From positions 12,434 through 51,752 of the forward strand of contig JAUJOH010000009.1 of assembly GCA_030447745.1 (NCBI GenBank): DNA of 39,319 nucleotides. The letters are read 5' to 3'. The position numbers and the translations under genes are program-made. The stretch comes from Chloroflexota bacterium (GTDB taxonomy: Bacteria > Chloroflexota > Limnocylindria > Limnocylindrales > CSP1-4). The notes under the pieces were generated by a model. That model was not told the origin of the DNA. It made no database searches and saw only the letters and a list, made by a program, of their open reading frames with translations. Shown in pieces: positions 17,586-26,032 of this stretch (its first letter is position 1; every line of letters starts with the position of its first letter).

Positions 17586-17795
17586 ATGGCCATCGAGATC
17601 GAGGCGCGTCCCGCGCCGTCCGTCAATCGCCTTCCCGCTCGGTCCGCGATCGCTGCCGCCGACGTGGCGCTCGCTCGCCGCACGCTCGTCGAGCTCGCCG
17701 ACCAGCCGCGCTTCATCGAGAAGGCGGGCGGGCGGATGCTCATCCGACTCCGCCGGCTGATGGGTGACCCCGCCGGCTTCCATTCACGGTCGTGA
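17586..17795 (+). CDS. Small hypothetical protein, 69 residues
   Basis: A 69-residue basic protein beginning MAIEIEARPAPSVNRLP, predicted mostly helical (AAADVALARRTLVELADQPRF), with no signal or membrane segment. GAGGAC lies before the ATG. Not recognised. The codon choice (G/C in third positions) fits the neighbours, which supports it being real. The stretch 17436-17585 before it may hold its promoter, but I see no firm -35/-10 pair. Confidence 0.5.
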   Translation: MAIEIEARPAPSVNRLPARSAIAAADVALARRTLVELADQPRFIEKAGGRMLIRLRRLMGDPAGFHSRS

Positions 17796-17911
17796 CCAGG
17801 AGGCGCCGCCGGCCCGAGGTCTGACGGCACCGACGCCCGCGGGATGCCGGCGGGCGCGATCGCAGCGCCACCCGGATCGCTGATCCTCGCCACGGCAGGG
17901 GGACGAACGCG

Positions 17912-18070
17912 ATGGACGATCAACGACAGGACGAACAGCCCGAGGACGAGGCGGCGGCCACGCGCGACCGCGGCGACCTCAACGTGAGCCCCGCGTCACC
18001 CGCCGACCTGCAGGACGAGCTGCCGGACTTCCAGCCCGGCGAGGGGCCGGGACCGACGCCCGGCCAGTAG
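17912..18070 (+). CDS. Small acidic hypothetical protein, 52 residues
   Basis: A 52-residue protein, very acidic and rich in Asp, Glu, Gln and Pro (starts MDDQRQDEQPEDEAAATRD, ends GEGPGPTPGQ). GGGGGAC lies about nine bases before the ATG. It looks intrinsically disordered. I do not recognise it. It is followed by a direct repeat and a hairpin before the convergent response-regulator gene. Confidence 0.4.
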   Translation: MDDQRQDEQPEDEAAATRDRGDLNVSPASPADLQDELPDFQPGEGPGPTPGQ

Positions 18071-18095
18071 GCGCCGGCACGGGCCGCCCCCCCCA

Positions 18096-18160
18096 CGCCG
18101 GGCCGCGGTGCCCGGGCGATGCGCCTGCCTCTCGCCGGGCAGCGGTGCCCGGGCGATGCG
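18096..18160. repeat. Direct repeat, two 28-bp copies
   Basis: Copies at 18096-18123 and 18133-18160 differ at one position (c/a at the ninth base) and are separated by 9 bp, a 37-bp period. Both contain GCGGTGCCCGGGCGATGCG. They lie in the non-coding space between the small acidic ORF and the response regulator. No function assigned. Confidence 0.85.
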
Positions 18161-18252
18161 GCTGGGGACGCTGGTGACGGGCGTTTCCCCGATGCGCACG
18201 ACGGACGGCGGGGTTCCCTCCCGGGCCGTCCCTCTCTATCTGCCGGCCGAAG

Positions 18253-18281
18253 CCCCGCATGCCGGCAATCCGGCTGCGGGG
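18253..18281 (-). terminator. GC-rich hairpin after the response-regulator gene
   Basis: Arms CCCCGCA and TGCGGGG, with an inner CCGG/CCGG stem, form a strong hairpin two bases beyond the stop codon of the regulator gene. There is no T-tract after it on either strand, so it may slow polymerase or protect the mRNA end rather than act as a classic intrinsic terminator. Confidence 0.4.
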
Positions 18282-18283
18282 GG

Positions 18284-19015
18284 TCAGGCGGGCGCCGCGG
18301 CGTCGCCGCGGCGCGGCCGTCGCGACTGCATCCGTGGCACCTGGTCCTGTGGGTCGAAGACGTAACCGAGTCCCTGCACCGTCCGGATCGCCCCCTCTTC
18401 CCAGGCGGCGACACCCAGCTTCCGGCGCAGCTGGCCGATCCACAGCCGCAGGTACGCAACCTCGTCGCGGTACTCCGGTCCCCAGACGTGACTGAGGATC
18501 TCGTGGTGGAGCAGGATCCGGCCTTCGTTGGCCAGGAACAACTCGAGGAGCAGCCACTCGTTCCGGCTCATCCTGACCGGGCTGCCGCCGCGTGTCACGA
18601 CGCGCGCGTCGAGGTCGACCTGCGCCGTGCCGACCTGACGGAGGCCGGTCATCATGCCCCGGCGAGAGCGCCGCATGACGGCCCGGATGCGGGCACCGAG
18701 CTCCAACGGGTGAAACGGCTTCGTGACGTAGTCGTCGGCACCGAGGTTCAGGCCCTCGGACACGCTGGCCGTCGACGATCGGGCGGAGAGGAGGATCACC
18801 GGCACCGGATGGTGCTCGCGGACCTCGCGGAGGACGTCGATGCCGGACATGCCGGGCATCATGATGTCAAGCAGGAGCACGTCCGGGTTCGCCTCGCTCA
18901 GCTGCGCGAGCGCTGACGGTCCGTCGAACGCGGCCATCACCCGAAAGCCCTCGGCCTCGAGCGTCAGCGACACGAGCTTGGTGATCTCGGGCTGATCGTC
19001 GGCCACGAGCACCAA
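18284..19015 (-). CDS. OmpR/PhoB-family response regulator
   Basis: About 243 residues: an N-terminal receiver domain (about 1-118) with the acidic pair in LVLVADDQPE, the phosphorylated Asp in DVLLLDIMMPGMSG (about 50) and the Lys in YVTKPFHPLELGARI (about 99). A C-terminal winged-helix DNA-binding domain follows (about 135-225; LLLELFLANEGRILLHHEIL, LRLWIGQLRRKLG, IRTVQGLGYVF). It is KdpE-like in layout. The start is uncertain: TTG at 19015, GTG at 19012 and CTG at 19030 are all compatible, with CGAGGGG upstream of the CTG. No kinase gene is adjacent; two orphan kinases lie 7-9 kb away. The region 19016-19268 upstream holds no gene I can support. Confidence 0.88.
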   Translation of the reverse strand: MVLVADDQPEITKLVSLTLEAEGFRVMAAFDGPSALAQLSEANPDVLLLDIMMPGMSGIDVLREVREHHPVPVILLSARSSTASVSEGLNLGADDYVTKPFHPLELGARIRAVMRRSRRGMMTGLRQVGTAQVDLDARVVTRGGSPVRMSRNEWLLLELFLANEGRILLHHEILSHVWGPEYRDEVAYLRLWIGQLRRKLGVAAWEEGAIRTVQGLGYVFDPQDQVPRMQSRRPRRGDAAAPA

Positions 19016-19268
19016 CGGTCGATTTTCCAGGGCGCTCGTACCCCTCGACAGCGGCGACCGGCCGGCCGGGCCGCGCCGGGCGAACCCAGTGTGACCTGTG
19101 CGCGGCAACGCCCGCTGCGCCCGACGGTCGACGGCAGGTTGCAGGTTCGTTGCTGAGTCGGCGCGAGCGTCGCCGACTCCGCCGCGACGCGTGCCTGATC
19201 CACCCGACTGCCGGGCGCGGACCGGGCGCGGAGTCCGGGCGCCGGTGGCCGATCCCGCGGGCGGGTCG

Positions 19269-19853
19269 TCAGTGGTGGCGAGACGCCCGGTCCGGCGTGG
19301 CCTCCACCGGCAGCGCGTCCTCCTCCGCCGTGCGCGCCGCGGTGGCCGCCTCGGCCGCGTCAATGTCGGACTCCGCCGCGTCCAGCTCCTCGCGAGCCCC
19401 CGAGAGCCACGTCCACGCTCCCCAGGCAAACGGGAGCAGGCCCACGATCACCGGCGCCAGCCCGAAGATCGGACCCGTGGCCGCCATCGCCGCGCCCAGC
19501 CCGACCGCGAACGGGCCGAGTGTCTCGGCCGGCATCCGCCCGGCCTCGTCGAGGAACGGCCGGTCGACGTCGCCGGTTCCCCCACCGCCTCCCACGTCCT
19601 CGCGCCCGGCCCGGATTTCCGCCATCGGCTCCGCGCGCCGCCGCCGCCGGACGACCGCTGCGCCGGGCGCGCGCACGAGGGCAACCGCGATCGCGGCGGT
19701 CGCGACGCCGAAGGCGAGCAGCAGCACCGTGCCTGCCACCTCGTAGCTGACGAACCAGTAGATCACGGCGATCACGAGGCCGAAGGCCGCCACGACAAGG
19801 AAGACCCGCGTCTCCTGTGGCTCGTCCGCGCCGACGAGGCGGCGGAGGATCAC
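19269..19853 (-). CDS. ctaF: Cytochrome c oxidase subunit IV-like membrane protein (CtaF type)
   Basis: A 194-residue membrane protein last in the bc-aa3 operon. After [20 protein letters not shown] it has two close hydrophobic segments ([19 protein letters not shown] and [20 protein letters not shown]), a basic stretch, then a polar part and two more hydrophobic segments ([39 protein letters not shown]). This matches the small subunit IV of actinobacterial-type oxidases, which is mostly identified by position because its sequence is weakly conserved. The GTG start overlaps the ctaD stop as GTGA. An acidic tail ([21 protein letters not shown]) is unusual. The function is presumably structural. 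Confidence 0.7.
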   Translation of the reverse strand: MILRRLVGADEPQETRVFLVVAAFGLVIAVIYWFVSYEVAGTVLLLAFGVATAAIAVALVRAPGAAVVRRRRRAEPMAEIRAGREDVGGGGGTGDVDRPFLDEAGRMPAETLGPFAVGLGAAMAATGPIFGLAPVIVGLLPFAWGAWTWLSGAREELDAAESDIDAAEAATAARTAEEDALPVEATPDRASRHH

Positions 19854-21544
19854 CCGGGCCCGGCGGGCCGCCCGGGCCCTGCCTCGTCGCCGGCCCGTTC
19901 CGCCCGGCTGGCGTGCGCTCGCCCGGCCTCCGATGCGGCAACGCGCGCGTCCCAGACCGGGCGCTCCGACCGGATCGGCGGCAGCGATCGGAAGTTGTGG
20001 TGCGGCGGCGGGGAGCTGGTCCACCATTCCAGCGAGTTGCCACCCCACGGATCGTCCGGCTGGTCCGGAGGCCGTCGAAAGGCGAGGACGACCGCCAGCA
20101 GGAACGGCAGCATCCCGAGACCCAGGAGCAGCGACCCGGCGGAGGAGATGGCGTTCAGCTCCGGCCAGCCGGTGTTCGCCGGGTAGTCGACGTAGCGCCG
20201 CGGCATGCCGTCAGCACCCAGCTGGTACTGGGGCAGGAAGGTCACGATGAAGCCAACCACCCAGCTCCAGAAATGGAGCTTCCCGAGCCGCTCCGAGAGC
20301 CGCCGTCCGAACGCCTTCGGGAACCAGAAGTAGATCCCGGAGAAGACGGCGAAGACGCTGCCGCCGACGAGCACGTTGTGCAGGTGCGCGACGACGAAAT
20401 AGGTGTCCTGGAAGTGGAAGTCGATCGGTGGCGACGCGACGATCACCCCGGTGATGCCGCCGATCACGAACAGGTAGATGAAGCCTGTCGCGAAGAGCAT
20501 CGGCGTCGGGAAGGTCAGCCGGCCCCGGATCATCGTCGCCAGCCAGTTGAAGATCTTGATGCCCGTGGGCACGGCGATCAGGAACGACGTGATCGCGAAG
20601 AACGGCAGGTTGATGCCGCCCGTCGTGAACATGTGGTGCGCCCAGACGGACATCGAGTAGGCGCCGATCAGAACCGTGGCGAAGGCCATCGCCCGATACC
20701 CGAAGAGCGGCTTGCGCGAGAAGACGGGGATGACCTCGGACAGGATGCCGAAGAACGGCAGGGCGAGGATGTAGACCTCCGGGTGGCCGAAGAACCAGAA
20801 CAGGTGCTGCCAGAGCAGCGGGTCACCGCCCTCGGCCGGGATGAAGAACGAGGCGCCGAAGCGACGGTCCAGCAGCAGCATCACGAGGGCCGCCGTGAGC
20901 GCCGGGAACGAGAACAGGATGAGGATCGAGGTGACCAGGATCGTCCAGCAGAACATCGGCACCCGGAGCATCGACATCCCGGGCGCTCGACGGGTGTAGA
21001 TCGTGGCCACGAAGTTCACGGCGCCGAGGATCGTCGCCACGCCGGTCAGCCCCAGCCCCACGATCCAGAGGTCCGTGCCGGTCGTCGTCGAGTACTGCAG
21101 CTCGGAGTTCGGTGGGTACGCCGTCCAGCCCGTGTCGGCCGGACCGCCGGCGGCGAGGTAGCCGGACATCACGACGAGACCGCCGAACAGGAACAGCCAG
21201 AACGACAGCGCGTTGAGCCGGGGGAAGACCATGTCCGCCGCACCCACCTGCAGCGGCACGAGGAAGTTCGCGAACGCCGCCACCATCGGCGTCCCGAACA
21301 GCAGCATCATGATCGTGCCGTGCATCGTGAACAGCTGGTTGTAGGTCTGCTCGTCCACGATCTGCTGCCCTGGTTGCACCAGCTCCGCGCGCATGAACAG
21401 CGCCAGCAGGCCGCCGAACAGGAAGAAGCCGAAGGCCGCCGTGCCGTAGAGGATCCCGACCCGCTTGTGGTCGGTCGTGGCCAGCCAGGTCAGGGCGCTC
21501 GTCCGCGGGGCCGCCGCCCGGACGGCGATGCCGGTCGCGCTCAC
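19850..21544 (-). CDS. ctaD: Cytochrome c oxidase subunit I
   Basis: A 564-residue haem-copper oxidase catalytic subunit with about 12 membrane segments. It carries [16 protein letters not shown] (low-spin haem His), the active-site block [20 protein letters not shown] with the His-Tyr pair, HHMFTTG, and [10 protein letters not shown] with haem ligands. The reaction is reduction of O2 to water with proton pumping. N/D residues of the D pathway are present in [21 protein letters not shown]. The sequence stays close to actinobacterial aa3 enzymes. The GTG start at 21544 overlaps the ctaC stop as GTGA. The C-terminal tail beyond about 530 is a hydrophilic Ala/Arg-rich extension, probably unstructured. 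Confidence 0.96.
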   Translation of the reverse strand: MSATGIAVRAAAPRTSALTWLATTDHKRVGILYGTAAFGFFLFGGLLALFMRAELVQPGQQIVDEQTYNQLFTMHGTIMMLLFGTPMVAAFANFLVPLQVGAADMVFPRLNALSFWLFLFGGLVVMSGYLAAGGPADTGWTAYPPNSELQYSTTTGTDLWIVGLGLTGVATILGAVNFVATIYTRRAPGMSMLRVPMFCWTILVTSILILFSFPALTAALVMLLLDRRFGASFFIPAEGGDPLLWQHLFWFFGHPEVYILALPFFGILSEVIPVFSRKPLFGYRAMAFATVLIGAYSMSVWAHHMFTTGGINLPFFAITSFLIAVPTGIKIFNWLATMIRGRLTFPTPMLFATGFIYLFVIGGITGVIVASPPIDFHFQDTYFVVAHLHNVLVGGSVFAVFSGIYFWFPKAFGRRLSERLGKLHFWSWVVGFIVTFLPQYQLGADGMPRRYVDYPANTGWPELNAISSAGSLLLGLGMLPFLLAVVLAFRRPPDQPDDPWGGNSLEWWTSSPPPHHNFRSLPPIRSERPVWDARVAASEAGRAHASRAERAGDEAGPGRPAGPG

Positions 21545-22359
21545 GGCGCGCTGTCCAGGGGCTGTCCGGGGTCGCTGGGGCTGCTCGACGCGTCCGTGCC
21601 GGGCGAGGCCAGCGGACTCCCCAGGAGCGCGCTCGCCTCGGCGCCCTCGCGCGGCTGCTGCGCGAGCCACGCCTCGTACTCCGGCCGAGGCACGGCGTGG
21701 ATGGTGAACGGCATGAAGGCGTGGTAGACGCCGCAGAACTCCGCGCACTGGCCGCGGTAGGCACCCGGTTCCTGGACGTTGATCTCGAAGACGTTCTCGC
21801 GGCCCGGGATGGCGTCCTTCTTGAACAGGAACCGGGGCACGAAGAAGGCGTGGTTGACGTCGACGGCCGTGACCGTGATGCGCACCGGCTCACGGATCGG
21901 GACGACGACCTCGGGACCCGGCTCCCCGGCCCCGAACACGACGATCCCCTCGTTCGGGTAGCGGAACGTCCAGCCCCAGCGGAAGGCCTCCACCCGCAGG
22001 TCGGTGGCGGGCTGCGCCGCCCGGGCCTCGATCCGGCTCAAGACCACGAGCGTCAGCCCGAACAGGACGAGCACGGTCAGAACGGGCAATGCGGTCCACA
22101 GCGCCTCGAGCTTCAGGTTGCCGTGCGTCTGCGGCGGAAGGGACCCGTCGTCGCGGCCTCGATAGCGCACGACCGCGAACGTCGCCAGGCCGAAGACGAG
22201 GAGCCCGACGAGCACGCTGAGGACCAGGAACCCCGTGTACAACGCCGCGACCTCGCGCGCCTCCTCCGTCGCCGGAGCCGGCAGGCAACCCGCCGTCGTC
22301 GTCCCGAGCGCCGCCAGGCCGAGAAGCCGGGTCACGCGGGAGAGGCCTGGCTGCCTCAC
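21541..22359 (-). CDS. ctaC: Cytochrome c oxidase subunit II
   Basis: A 272-residue subunit II. N-terminal lipoprotein-type signal (LGTTTAGC, Cys25), two membrane segments ([20 protein letters not shown] and [17 protein letters not shown]), then the periplasmic Cu-A domain. The Cu-A site is complete: His in [12 protein letters not shown] and [12 protein letters not shown] (Cys, Cys, His, Met). There is no fused cytochrome c domain; electrons are expected from the diheme QcrC. The C-terminus ends in a low-complexity Ser/Pro-rich tail. The GTG at 22359 overlaps the qcrB stop; a GTG eight codons downstream is an alternative. Confidence 0.95.
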   Translation of the reverse strand: MRQPGLSRVTRLLGLAALGTTTAGCLPAPATEEAREVAALYTGFLVLSVLVGLLVFGLATFAVVRYRGRDDGSLPPQTHGNLKLEALWTALPVLTVLVLFGLTLVVLSRIEARAAQPATDLRVEAFRWGWTFRYPNEGIVVFGAGEPGPEVVVPIREPVRITVTAVDVNHAFFVPRFLFKKDAIPGRENVFEINVQEPGAYRGQCAEFCGVYHAFMPFTIHAVPRPEYEAWLAQQPREGAEASALLGSPLASPGTDASSSPSDPGQPLDSAP

Positions 22360-23837
22360 GTCTCGACCTCCTCGAAGCCACCGCTGGCGGTGCGGCGGAG
22401 GGCGACGCCGCCGCGCGGGGGCCGGTGCGTCTCGACCGGTTCCTGCGAGCGATCGCGGCGGGACTTGCATGCGCGATAGACCAAGATCCAGAGAAGGGGC
22501 GGCACGACCAGGGTCAGCACGCGGAAGAGGTTCGTCAGCGACTCAACCTCGGTCGAGAAGTAGAACGCGATGACGTCGTTGCCACCGGCCAGGGTCAGGA
22601 CCCCGAAGATGGCGAGGATCGCCGACCCGGTGGCGGTCCGGACCGGCCGCTCCCAGAAGCGGTCGAGCAGGTGGTGCTCGCGGTCGTCGCCGACGAAGCG
22701 CGCCTCGAGGAACGGCCAGAGGGCGACGATCGTGAACAGGATCCCGGGCAGGACGACGCCGGGAATGAACGCCGACGGGATCGTCACCCCCAGGATCGTC
22801 GGCTCGAACGGCGGGAAGATCCGGAGGGCGCCGTCCAGCCAGCCGACGTACCAGTCCGGCTGGGCGGGGGATGCCACCTCCGCCGCCTCGAACGGCCCGT
22901 ACGCCCAGATCGGGTTGATCTGGAACAGGCCGCCGATCAGCGCCACGACGGCGGCGGTGAGAAAGAAGAGCCCGGTCGAGAGGAAGACCTGGCTCGGCCA
23001 GAAGTAGCGGCCCACGACGTTCGTCTCCTCTGCCGGCCCGCCGCGGTACTGCGTGTGCTTGTGCAGGACGACGAACGCGAGGTGCGCGGCGATGCCGCCG
23101 AAGAAGAGGCCCGGCAGGAGCATCACGTGAATCACGAAGAAGCGGCTGATCAGGGCCTCCGTAGGGAACTCCCCGCCGAAGACGAGCGAGGCCGCCCACG
23201 GGCCGATCAGCGGGATGGACAGTGCCGCCGAGTAGGCGATCCGGGCGCCGGTCCCGGAGAGCAGGTCGTCAGGCAGGGAGTAGCCGGTGAAGCCCTCGGC
23301 CATGGCCAGGATGAGGAGCGTGAAGCCGATCACCCAGTTGAGCTCGCGCGGCCGCCGGAACGCGCCGGTGAAGAACACCCGGCACAGGTGCAGGATCGCG
23401 ACGGCCACGAACACGAGCGCCGTCCAGTGATGGATCTGGCGCATGAGCAACCCGGCGCGGACCTCGAAGCTGAGGGCCATCACGGAGTCGAAGGCGGCGG
23501 AGACCTCCTGGCCCTGGAGCGGCACGTACTCGCCCTCGTACGTGACGAGGGCGGCGCTCGGCACGTAGAAGAACGTCAGGAACGTCCCGGTCAGGACGAG
23601 GATCAGGAAGCAGAAGAGGGCGATCTCACCGAGCAGGAACGTCCAGTGGTCCGGGAAGACCTTGCGCATCCCGGTCCGGACCACGCCCGCCAGCCCCGTC
23701 CGCGTGTCGATCCACATGGCGAGCCGCTCGAGGTCCGTCGGCGGGTCGCGCTCCGCGTCGTCGGCCGGGCCGGCGCGCTCGGCGCGTGACGGAGGACGGC
23801 TCGTTCCTGGCGGCGGACGGAGGAACCGCCGGATCAT
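22356..23837 (-). CDS. qcrB: Cytochrome b subunit of the bc complex
   Basis: A 493-residue cytochrome b. Visible are the haem-b ligand helices (MRQIHHWTALVFVAVAILHL and FFVIHVMLLPGLFFGGIAAHL), the quinol-site-like GTGARIAYSAALSIPLIGPW, and PDWYVGWLDGALRIFPPFEP, the local form of the PEWY motif. About nine membrane helices are seen. It oxidises quinol and passes electrons to the Rieske protein. The ATG at 23837 overlaps the qcrA stop as ATGA. The first 35 residues are Pro/Arg-rich and cytosolic; the C-terminus is basic. Confidence 0.95.
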   Translation of the reverse strand: MIRRFLRPPPGTSRPPSRAERAGPADDAERDPPTDLERLAMWIDTRTGLAGVVRTGMRKVFPDHWTFLLGEIALFCFLILVLTGTFLTFFYVPSAALVTYEGEYVPLQGQEVSAAFDSVMALSFEVRAGLLMRQIHHWTALVFVAVAILHLCRVFFTGAFRRPRELNWVIGFTLLILAMAEGFTGYSLPDDLLSGTGARIAYSAALSIPLIGPWAASLVFGGEFPTEALISRFFVIHVMLLPGLFFGGIAAHLAFVVLHKHTQYRGGPAEETNVVGRYFWPSQVFLSTGLFFLTAAVVALIGGLFQINPIWAYGPFEAAEVASPAQPDWYVGWLDGALRIFPPFEPTILGVTIPSAFIPGVVLPGILFTIVALWPFLEARFVGDDREHHLLDRFWERPVRTATGSAILAIFGVLTLAGGNDVIAFYFSTEVESLTNLFRVLTLVVPPLLWILVYRACKSRRDRSQEPVETHRPPRGGVALRRTASGGFEEVET

Positions 23838-24724
23838 CGGCCCATGTTCCAGAAGCTCGGGCCGACGGGCTCCGAGTAGTCGGCGACGGCCACGAACGTG
23901 TCGCCTTCGAGGCGGATGGGGAGCTGCGGGAGGGGGCGCGCCGCCGGACCGGAGATCGGCACCGCGCCGGCGAGGACGTCGAACTCGGACTGGTGGCACG
24001 GGCAGATGAGGATGTGCTGGGCTGCCCGGTAGAGGCCCACGGGGCAGCCCGCGTGCGTGCAGATCTTCGAGTAGGCGACGAAGCCCTCGGGCGTCGCCGT
24101 CGCGGCGTCGCCCTCCAGCCGGAGCAATCCCGGCTCCACGTGGATCAGGAGCGTGGCGGCGTTGGGATCGATGTCGTCGCCGTCGGGGAAGACCGTCAGC
24201 ACCCCGCCAACCGGCAGATCGTCCGGGCCGACCGGCTCGCCGCCGATCGTCGCCAGTCGCGCCCCGGCCCGCCACGACGTCTCGAACAGCGCCCGCCCGG
24301 GCGCCGGCCCCAGCGAGAAGATCGGCAGCGCCAGCGCCGCACCCAGCCCCGCGAGCGCTCCGCCGAGTGCCTTGATCAGGAGGGTGCGACGCGTGAAGCC
24401 CTCCTCGTCGCTGAGCGCCTCGCCGAGGTTGGCGATCCGGTGGCGGTCGCCGCCGATCGGATGGCGGCGCTCGATGCGCAGCTCGCTGGACATCAGGCGC
24501 TGCGCCCAGATCACGATCCCGACGCCGAGACCGCCGAGACACAGCGTCAGGAGGATCCCCTCGAGCTGGGTCTGTCCGCCCGCGACGTACAGCACGAGCA
24601 GCGCGATGCCGGTCAGGAACGTGATCCCGAACGACAGGAGCACCAGCCGTTCGGCTCGGCGCTCGGCCGCGCTGCCGCGCGGCGGCACGCCGCCGGACCC
24701 GCCCGGCGCGGCGCCGTGGGTCAC
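23834..24724 (-). CDS. qcrA: Rieske iron-sulfur subunit of the bc complex
   Basis: A 296-residue Rieske protein of the actinobacterial type, with three membrane helices (VLLSFGITFLTGIALLVLYVA, GILLTLCLGGLGVGIVIWAQ and a third before the cluster domain) instead of one. The [2Fe-2S] ligands are complete: CTHAGC (Cys222, His224) and CPCHQ (Cys241, His244), with the disulfide partners Cys227 and Cys243. The sequence GFTRRTLLIKALGGALAGLGAA before the third helix resembles a Tat-type signal (twin Arg). The GTG start at 24724 overlaps the qcrC stop. Electrons go from quinol at QcrB to the diheme cytochrome QcrC. Confidence 0.95.
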   Translation of the reverse strand: MTHGAAPGGSGGVPPRGSAAERRAERLVLLSFGITFLTGIALLVLYVAGGQTQLEGILLTLCLGGLGVGIVIWAQRLMSSELRIERRHPIGGDRHRIANLGEALSDEEGFTRRTLLIKALGGALAGLGAALALPIFSLGPAPGRALFETSWRAGARLATIGGEPVGPDDLPVGGVLTVFPDGDDIDPNAATLLIHVEPGLLRLEGDAATATPEGFVAYSKICTHAGCPVGLYRAAQHILICPCHQSEFDVLAGAVPISGPAARPLPQLPIRLEGDTFVAVADYSEPVGPSFWNMGR

Positions 24725-25593
24725 GCGCGCCCCTCGCCGGCCCGCGTCGCAGCCGCCTCGTCGACCGCCGCCTCGGTCAGCGCATCGGCCGGCAGCGGTG
24801 AGCCGGGTTCCCCCTCGTGCGAGCGGCGACCGACGAACAGCGCGACCAGGACGAGCGCGGTCAGCCCGATGACGACGGACACGAAGCCCTCGGCCACCGG
24901 GCCGAACCCGCCGATCGGCGCGCCACCGGGCGACTCCGCGGTGCGCAGGTAGTTCACGTACGCGATCAGCGCGTCGCGATCCTCCTGGCTGAGGGCGAAG
25001 CGGGGCATCGCACCGGGGCCGATCAGGGTCGCCTCGGCGATCTCGACGTCTGTGGCCTGCCCCAGCCCGACGGCCACGTTGCCGCCGCCCACGGCGTTGC
25101 CGGCGCCCGTCGCCGCGTGGCAGGCTGCACAGTTGGCCACGTACAGCTCCCAGCCGCGACGCACGTCGCCGCCCGCGCGGACCTGCGGGATCTCCGGGCC
25201 GTCGCCGCCGAACCCGACGACGTAGTCGACGAGCGCGCGGATCTGCTCGTCGTCGAAGATCGGGTCCTGGCGCTGCGGCCGCTGGCCGGGCGCGCCGAGT
25301 GGCATCCGGCCGGTCCGCAGGTAGAAGTCGACCGAAGCCGCGCCAACGCCTTTCAGGGACGGCCCCGCGACCCCTCCCTCGCCGTTGACGCCGTGGCAGC
25401 TGGCGCAGTTCTGGAGGTACAGCGACGCGGCGTCCTCGGTCACGGTCCCGCCTGACGCCTCGGCGCCGGCGACCGGAGCCGCGCGGACGGCCAGGCTGGC
25501 GAGCACGACGCCGACCGCCAGCCCGGCGAGGACCAGGAGTCCCGCCCACGGTCGAGGCGATCGCGTACCGTGCTGCTCGTGTCGAGCCTTCAC
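24721..25593 (-). CDS. qcrC: Diheme cytochrome c subunit of the bc complex
   Basis: A 290-residue membrane cytochrome with two CxxCH haem sites: CASCH (63-67) and CAACH (155-159), each followed by a possible Met ligand (GRMPLG, GAMPRF). An N-terminal signal/anchor (WAGLLVLAGLAVGVVLASLAV) and a C-terminal helix (VSVVIGLTALVLVALFV) bracket the two haem domains. It would carry electrons from the Rieske protein straight to the Cu-A site of CtaC, as in actinobacterial bc1-aa3 supercomplexes that have no soluble cytochrome c. The GTG start at 25593 follows GAGGGCC. It is the first gene of a six-gene operon. Its 5' end overlaps that of a divergent membrane-protein gene by 24 bp. Confidence 0.94.
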   Translation of the reverse strand: MKARHEQHGTRSPRPWAGLLVLAGLAVGVVLASLAVRAAPVAGAEASGGTVTEDAASLYLQNCASCHGVNGEGGVAGPSLKGVGAASVDFYLRTGRMPLGAPGQRPQRQDPIFDDEQIRALVDYVVGFGGDGPEIPQVRAGGDVRRGWELYVANCAACHAATGAGNAVGGGNVAVGLGQATDVEIAEATLIGPGAMPRFALSQEDRDALIAYVNYLRTAESPGGAPIGGFGPVAEGFVSVVIGLTALVLVALFVGRRSHEGEPGSPLPADALTEAAVDEAAATRAGEGRA

Positions 25594-25938
25594 ACGGCCC
25601 TCGCCTGGCTGGCGGCAGCCTCCACCGTGGCGTTGCTGGCCGTCGCTGTCTCAACGGCGGCCGGGCGATTTGCCTCGTACCGGTTGGTGGACCGGGTGCT
25701 CCTGGTGCAGCTCGCGACTGCCACGCTGGCGGCGGTGACCGGCGGCGCCTCGCTCGTGTCGGCTGGGACGCCCTCGGACGCGCTGCACGTGCTGTACGGC
25801 GCGGTCGTCGGCCTGGCGCCGATCGGCGCGCGGGCGGCTGCCGGTCGCGGCGACGTGCGGCGCATCGGTCGCTGGGTGACGGTGGCCGCGACCGTGGCGA
25901 TCGCGGCCACGGTGCGCTCGTTCATGACGGGCAGCTGA
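25570..25938 (+). CDS. Small multi-pass membrane protein, function unknown
   Basis: A 122-residue hydrophobic protein with about four membrane helices (LHTALAWLAAASTVALLAV, VDRVLLVQLATATLAAVTGG, ALHVLYGAVVGLAPIGA, WVTVAATVAIAATV). Not recognised as a named family; the length and pattern are seen in small integral proteins beside cytochrome operons. The GTG at 25570 begins inside the 5' end of the divergent qcrC gene, so either the true start is later (a GTG at 25579 is in frame) or the two genes share regulatory DNA. Confidence 0.65.
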   Translation: MLLVSSLHTALAWLAAASTVALLAVAVSTAAGRFASYRLVDRVLLVQLATATLAAVTGGASLVSAGTPSDALHVLYGAVVGLAPIGARAAAGRGDVRRIGRWVTVAATVAIAATVRSFMTGS

Positions 25939-26032
25939 ACGCCTCGGGCGGTGCGGGCTAGGAGACAGTGTGATCGTCCGGCCCAAGCCGCGCCAGACAG
26001 TGACTCCGCGACGAGCGTGGCCTGCAGCGTTG

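Noticed and set aside
19817..21727. Very long plus-strand open frame (636 codons) opposite ctaD
   Set aside because: It is the antisense shadow of ctaD: Arg/Glu/His-rich, no motif, and the minus strand encodes a clear haem-copper oxidase.
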